Of a stretch of 64,000 bases of DNA, positions 61,582-64,000 are shown one piece after another (the first letter of the stretch is position 1; each line of letters begins with the position of its first letter). Location of the stretch: NCBI GenBank assembly GCA_016208685.1, contig JACQXM010000024.1, positions 106,537-170,536 on the forward strand, in the 5' to 3' direction. Position numbers and translations under genes: made by a program. Source of the DNA: Planctomycetota bacterium. Its GTDB lineage: Bacteria > Planctomycetota > Phycisphaerae > UBA1845. A model generated the notes under the pieces. That model did no database searches and was not told the origin of the DNA. It saw only the letters and a program-made list of their open reading frames with translations.

Positions 61582-62160
61582 ATGCCCGACGTGACCAACG
61601 CAGCGCTCATCGCCGCGCTACTTTGTGCCTGCCTTGCGGGCGTGCTGCTCACGTGCATCCGCCTTCCCGGGACGTGGGTGATCGTTGCGGCGGCGGCCGG
61701 CTTCGGCTGGTGGGACGGCTGGCAGAAGTTAACCGGTCTGACGCTGGCCATCCTCGTAGGTGCCGCAGCGGCGGCGGAGGTGGTCGAGATGATGATGTCC
61801 GTGGTGGTTGCCCGTCGCGCCGGCGCCAGCCGACAGGCGGCGTGGGGCGGACTGCTGGGCGGAATTGCCGGAATGCTGCTGCTGACCGTACCGATCCCCG
61901 TCGTGGGAACCATTGTCGGTGCCGTGGTCGGGTGTTTTGCCGGTGCGATGCTCGCCGAACTGTACGTCAGGCGGGAGGTCGCCCACGGGGCGCGTGTGGG
62001 GTTTTTCTCCGCGATCGGGCTGGCGCTGGGCGCTGCGGGAAAGCTGGCGATTGCGCTGGCTATGGCTGGGCTTGTGGTTGCTTCACTGCTTTGGTCGGGG
62101 AAGTCTTCCGCGGCGCCTTCGCCGCCGACGGCTGCGCGCGACTCAAGGCCATCGCCGTAA
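61582..62160 (+). CDS. DUF456 membrane protein
   Basis: About 192 residues with five to six hydrophobic helices and the DUF456 pattern (LLTCIRLPGTWVIVAAAAGFGWWDGW, GGLLGGIAGMLLLTVPIPVVGTIVGAVVGCFAGAMLAELYV, HGARVGFFSAIGLALGAAGKL). Function of the family is unknown. ATG 61582 is chosen over an upstream reading from 61543. The last about 100 bases overlap the opposite-strand membrane-protein gene ending at 62060. Confidence 0.85.
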   Translation: MPDVTNAALIAALLCACLAGVLLTCIRLPGTWVIVAAAAGFGWWDGWQKLTGLTLAILVGAAAAAEVVEMMMSVVVARRAGASRQAAWGGLLGGIAGMLLLTVPIPVVGTIVGAVVGCFAGAMLAELYVRREVAHGARVGFFSAIGLALGAAGKLAIALAMAGLVVASLLWSGKSSAAPSPPTAARDSRPSP

Positions 62161-62629
62161 GAAGCACGCCGGCAAACAGGAGCAGGGCGCCCACGGGCAC
62201 CAGCAACACACCGATCCCGGGATCGCCGTCGTATGGGAACAGGCCGCCAAGGAAGAAACCGCCGGGCAGGAGTATGCTTGCCCCCAGCAGACATCCCGAG
62301 GCGCGGGGAGAGACGGCGGCCTCCCCAGTGGTCCGCAGCGTCGCCGCAAAGCCGATGTGCACCAGTGCCAGCAGCGTTCCGTGGGCATGCGCCAGGGTCC
62401 AAAGTAGCCTGCGGGTCTCGTGAGCAAGATCCAGGTAGAAGCCGACCTTGAAGCCGTGCAGGGCCTCAAGCCCCAGCCCCATCGCGAGGAAGCACAGCAG
62501 CGACCACCAACCGAAACGCAGGTGCTTGCGCTGCAAGGACGCTCCCGCGTCGCGCGCCTGATCGTCCCGGGTGATCGACGAGGCGCGTTCCGCCATGCTC
62601 TTCGTGCTGGTGCTTACGGGTGCCGTCAT
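62060..62629 (-). CDS. Small multi-spanning membrane protein
   Basis: About 189 residues. A hydrophilic N-terminal stretch precedes about four helices (WWSLLCFLAMGLGLEALHGF, HGTLLALVHIGFAATL, GCLLGASILLPGGFFLGGLF, GIGVLLVPVGALLLFAGVLL), and the C-terminus is basic. I do not recognise the family. It starts within the stop of the multiheme cytochrome gene (ATGA), so it is coupled to it and may serve an electron-transfer or assembly function. The C-terminus overlaps the convergent DUF456 gene by about 100 bases. Confidence 0.75.
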   Translation of the reverse strand: MTAPVSTSTKSMAERASSITRDDQARDAGASLQRKHLRFGWWSLLCFLAMGLGLEALHGFKVGFYLDLAHETRRLLWTLAHAHGTLLALVHIGFAATLRTTGEAAVSPRASGCLLGASILLPGGFFLGGLFPYDGDPGIGVLLVPVGALLLFAGVLLTAMALSRAQPSAAKAPRKTSPTKAVKQPQAQP

Positions 62630-64000
62630 TCGCGTAGGATGATGGCGCGGTCGTCGCGCTGTTGTGCGATCCTCTGAATCAGGTCGATGCGCGGGCGCCC
62701 GCGGGCGTCCATCAGCAGCGCGTCCCCATCGCCGCGCGGAGCCGCCCGGCGCGACCGCATCCACAGCTTCCCGACCTCGATGGATGCCGCGAGCCGGTCC
62801 GGTTCAGGAGCGACGAAATCGTAGGTGAAGTGTTCAAACCCCGGCAGCGTGCGCAGGGAGCGGAAGGCAACGAAACGCACGGCATCGTAGGGGTCGGCCA
62901 GCAGCCGCCCGAGGTAGACGCCCATCCAGTCCGTGCCCGAGGCTTCCTGCGCCGCCTTCCAGCCGATGCTCCAGGCCACCAGGGCGCGCTGGCCGGCGTC
63001 GCCGCGCAGCGCCCAGAGGAGGGATGCGGCGACGGACCGTTCGTCATCGCCGAGAGCCGGTCGGGGCGTGCCGTACCAGCGTTCCAGGTGCTCCGCGGCC
63101 CAGGCCAGCGTGCGATCAAGGTGACACTGGTTGCAGGCATTGGGCCGACCGGTCTGCAGGCTGGCGGCGACCCGCGGGCTGTCGATCTCGTGGCTGCGGA
63201 TGGCCTTGTGCAGGCCGTACGTGGTGTACGGCATGTGGCAGTTGTAACAGTCACTCCCCGCGGAGCCCGGCTTGTGGTGCGAATGCTGCGTGAGGTCCAC
63301 CGCGTACGATGTGTGGCATTGCAGGCACGCGGCGCTGCCCTCCATGCCTGGTCGCAACTGATCGTCCGCCCACGTCGCCAGCGAACGCGCATCGTCCGGC
63401 GACTTATGCAGAACGTGGCACGAAAGGCATGAAAGCTCGCCGCGCTGGTAGCAGGGCGATTCAATCAGCCCGTTGTATTCGCGGCCCGATACCCGAACCA
63501 TGCCGTCCGACCAGAAGCTGTCCTCCAGGCGAATGGTCGGATCGTTGCGGAGCATCTCCCGCAGCGGCGGCGAGGACAGGTCGTCGCTCCCTCGAACCAC
63601 GTGCCGCGACTCCGTCAGGTCATCGCCGGGCCGGTAGCGAAAGCCGGTCTCCCGCCAGTCGAGTTGGTCGTCGTGGGAGAGGAACGTAGTGATCCCGTGA
63701 CACTGCCCGCATACCTGTGAGGCGCGATCATGCTGGAGATGGGCCGGATGAACGACCGTAGGATCCGGGGCTCGGGAGCGGCGCTGGCGGTAGCGGCGCT
63801 GCGGGTTGCGGTTGGCATTGACGTGTTCCGCGCCCGGCCCATGACACGCCTCGCACGCAATACCGAATTCCGCGACCAGCGTGTCGGGCGCGGCCGGCAC
63901 GGGAGTATCGAGCCGCGGCCGTCCGCGCGTGGCGTGGCATTGGATGCAGCCTAAGTCCCACTCTCCGGGAGCGGCGACGGGCATTGGCTCGTGCTCGGGC
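62626..64000 (-). CDS. Multiheme c-type cytochrome with at least seven CxxCH sites, 5' end outside window
   Basis: The frame remains open at base 64000, and ATG 63984 may be internal, so treat as partial. Visible heme sites in order: CIQCH, CEACH, CGQCH, CLSCH, CLQCH, CYNCH and CNQCH. The order and spacing, with GIACEACHGPGAEH and SDCYNCHMPYTTYGLHKAIRSHEI, are like cytochrome c554/doubled-CxxCH (NrfA-like) proteins. The C-terminal 170 residues after the last site are HEAT-like helices (ASLLWALRGDAGQRALVAWSIG). It is exported and likely to carry electrons; the coupled downstream membrane protein may help. Confidence 0.88.
   Translation of the reverse strand, partial: PEHEPMPVAAPGEWDLGCIQCHATRGRPRLDTPVPAAPDTLVAEFGIACEACHGPGAEHVNANRNPQRRYRQRRSRAPDPTVVHPAHLQHDRASQVCGQCHGITTFLSHDDQLDWRETGFRYRPGDDLTESRHVVRGSDDLSSPPLREMLRNDPTIRLEDSFWSDGMVRVSGREYNGLIESPCYQRGELSCLSCHVLHKSPDDARSLATWADDQLRPGMEGSAACLQCHTSYAVDLTQHSHHKPGSAGSDCYNCHMPYTTYGLHKAIRSHEIDSPRVAASLQTGRPNACNQCHLDRTLAWAAEHLERWYGTPRPALGDDERSVAASLLWALRGDAGQRALVAWSIGWKAAQEASGTDWMGVYLGRLLADPYDAVRFVAFRSLRTLPGFEHFTYDFVAPEPDRLAASIEVGKLWMRSRRAAPRGDGDALLMDARGRPRIDLIQRIAQQRDDRAIILRE

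Overview
The window looks like a chromosomal segment of a high-GC, Gram-negative-type bacterium, most probably a member of the Planctomycetota (Phycisphaerae-like). This rests on two secreted proteins ending in dockerin type I repeats, tandem PQQ-type beta-propeller proteins, an SBBP-repeat protein with Cys-rich repeats, a DUF2723/TPR membrane protein, a DUF3311 plus sodium:solute symporter pair, a PilZ response regulator, and a kdsB gene implying Kdo-containing lipopolysaccharide. The lineage is an inference from gene content; no rRNA gene is present. I see no phage, insertion sequence, integrase or CRISPR array.

Layout. 1-2.7 kb: end of a proline-rich secreted-type protein and a metzincin-like lipoprotein. 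2.8-5.4 kb (minus): a nitrate/taurine/bicarbonate-type ABC transporter whose binding protein carries one in-frame TGA. 5.6-7.9 kb: mgtE and purU. 8.3-14.4 kb: gmd, an L,D-transpeptidase, a LolA/LolB-like lipoprotein, a LolD-type ATPase and a GT4 glycosyltransferase. 14.7-22.2 kb: a dockerin protein, two ANL-type ligases and two overlapping PQQ-propeller genes. 22.2-31.2 kb: a nucleotidyltransferase-like gene, then a tightly packed plus-strand run of aldehyde dehydrogenase, Fe-alcohol dehydrogenase, HemN-like radical SAM enzyme, chorismate-lyase-like protein, halogenase-like flavoprotein, DUF3311 protein, sodium:solute symporter and a 4HBT-type thioesterase. 31.3-39.4 kb: a PutA-type proline dehydrogenase/P5C dehydrogenase, the DUF2723 protein and an iron-type ABC permease plus binding protein. 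39.4-44.3 kb: two large secreted proteins. 44.8-47.5 kb: PilZ-receiver and HDOD-GGDEF signalling proteins. 47.9-53.9 kb (minus): GH10-like protein, helix-hairpin-helix protein, kdsB, pyrG and an adenine methylase. 54-58.8 kb: purC and an oppA-oppB-oppC peptide transporter. 58.9-64 kb: two secreted proteins, tRNA-Ser(GCT), a DUF456 protein and a membrane protein coupled to a heptaheme cytochrome c that runs off the window.

How the genes work together. The 22.9-30.7 kb run resembles an uncharacterised biosynthetic operon: chorismate to 4-hydroxybenzoate, activation and reduction of a carboxylate to aldehyde and alcohol, possible halogenation, and a dedicated symporter. PyrG and KdsB sit together because CTP is KdsB's co-substrate; they lie downstream of a near-consensus sigma70 promoter.

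The most unusual observation is the single TGA at codon 50 of the ABC binding protein (3703-3705, minus). The frame stays open and family-like on both sides. A hairpin downstream has a bulged U after GGU, reminiscent of bacterial SECIS elements. Selenocysteine insertion is therefore a serious possibility beside a plain nonsense mutation.
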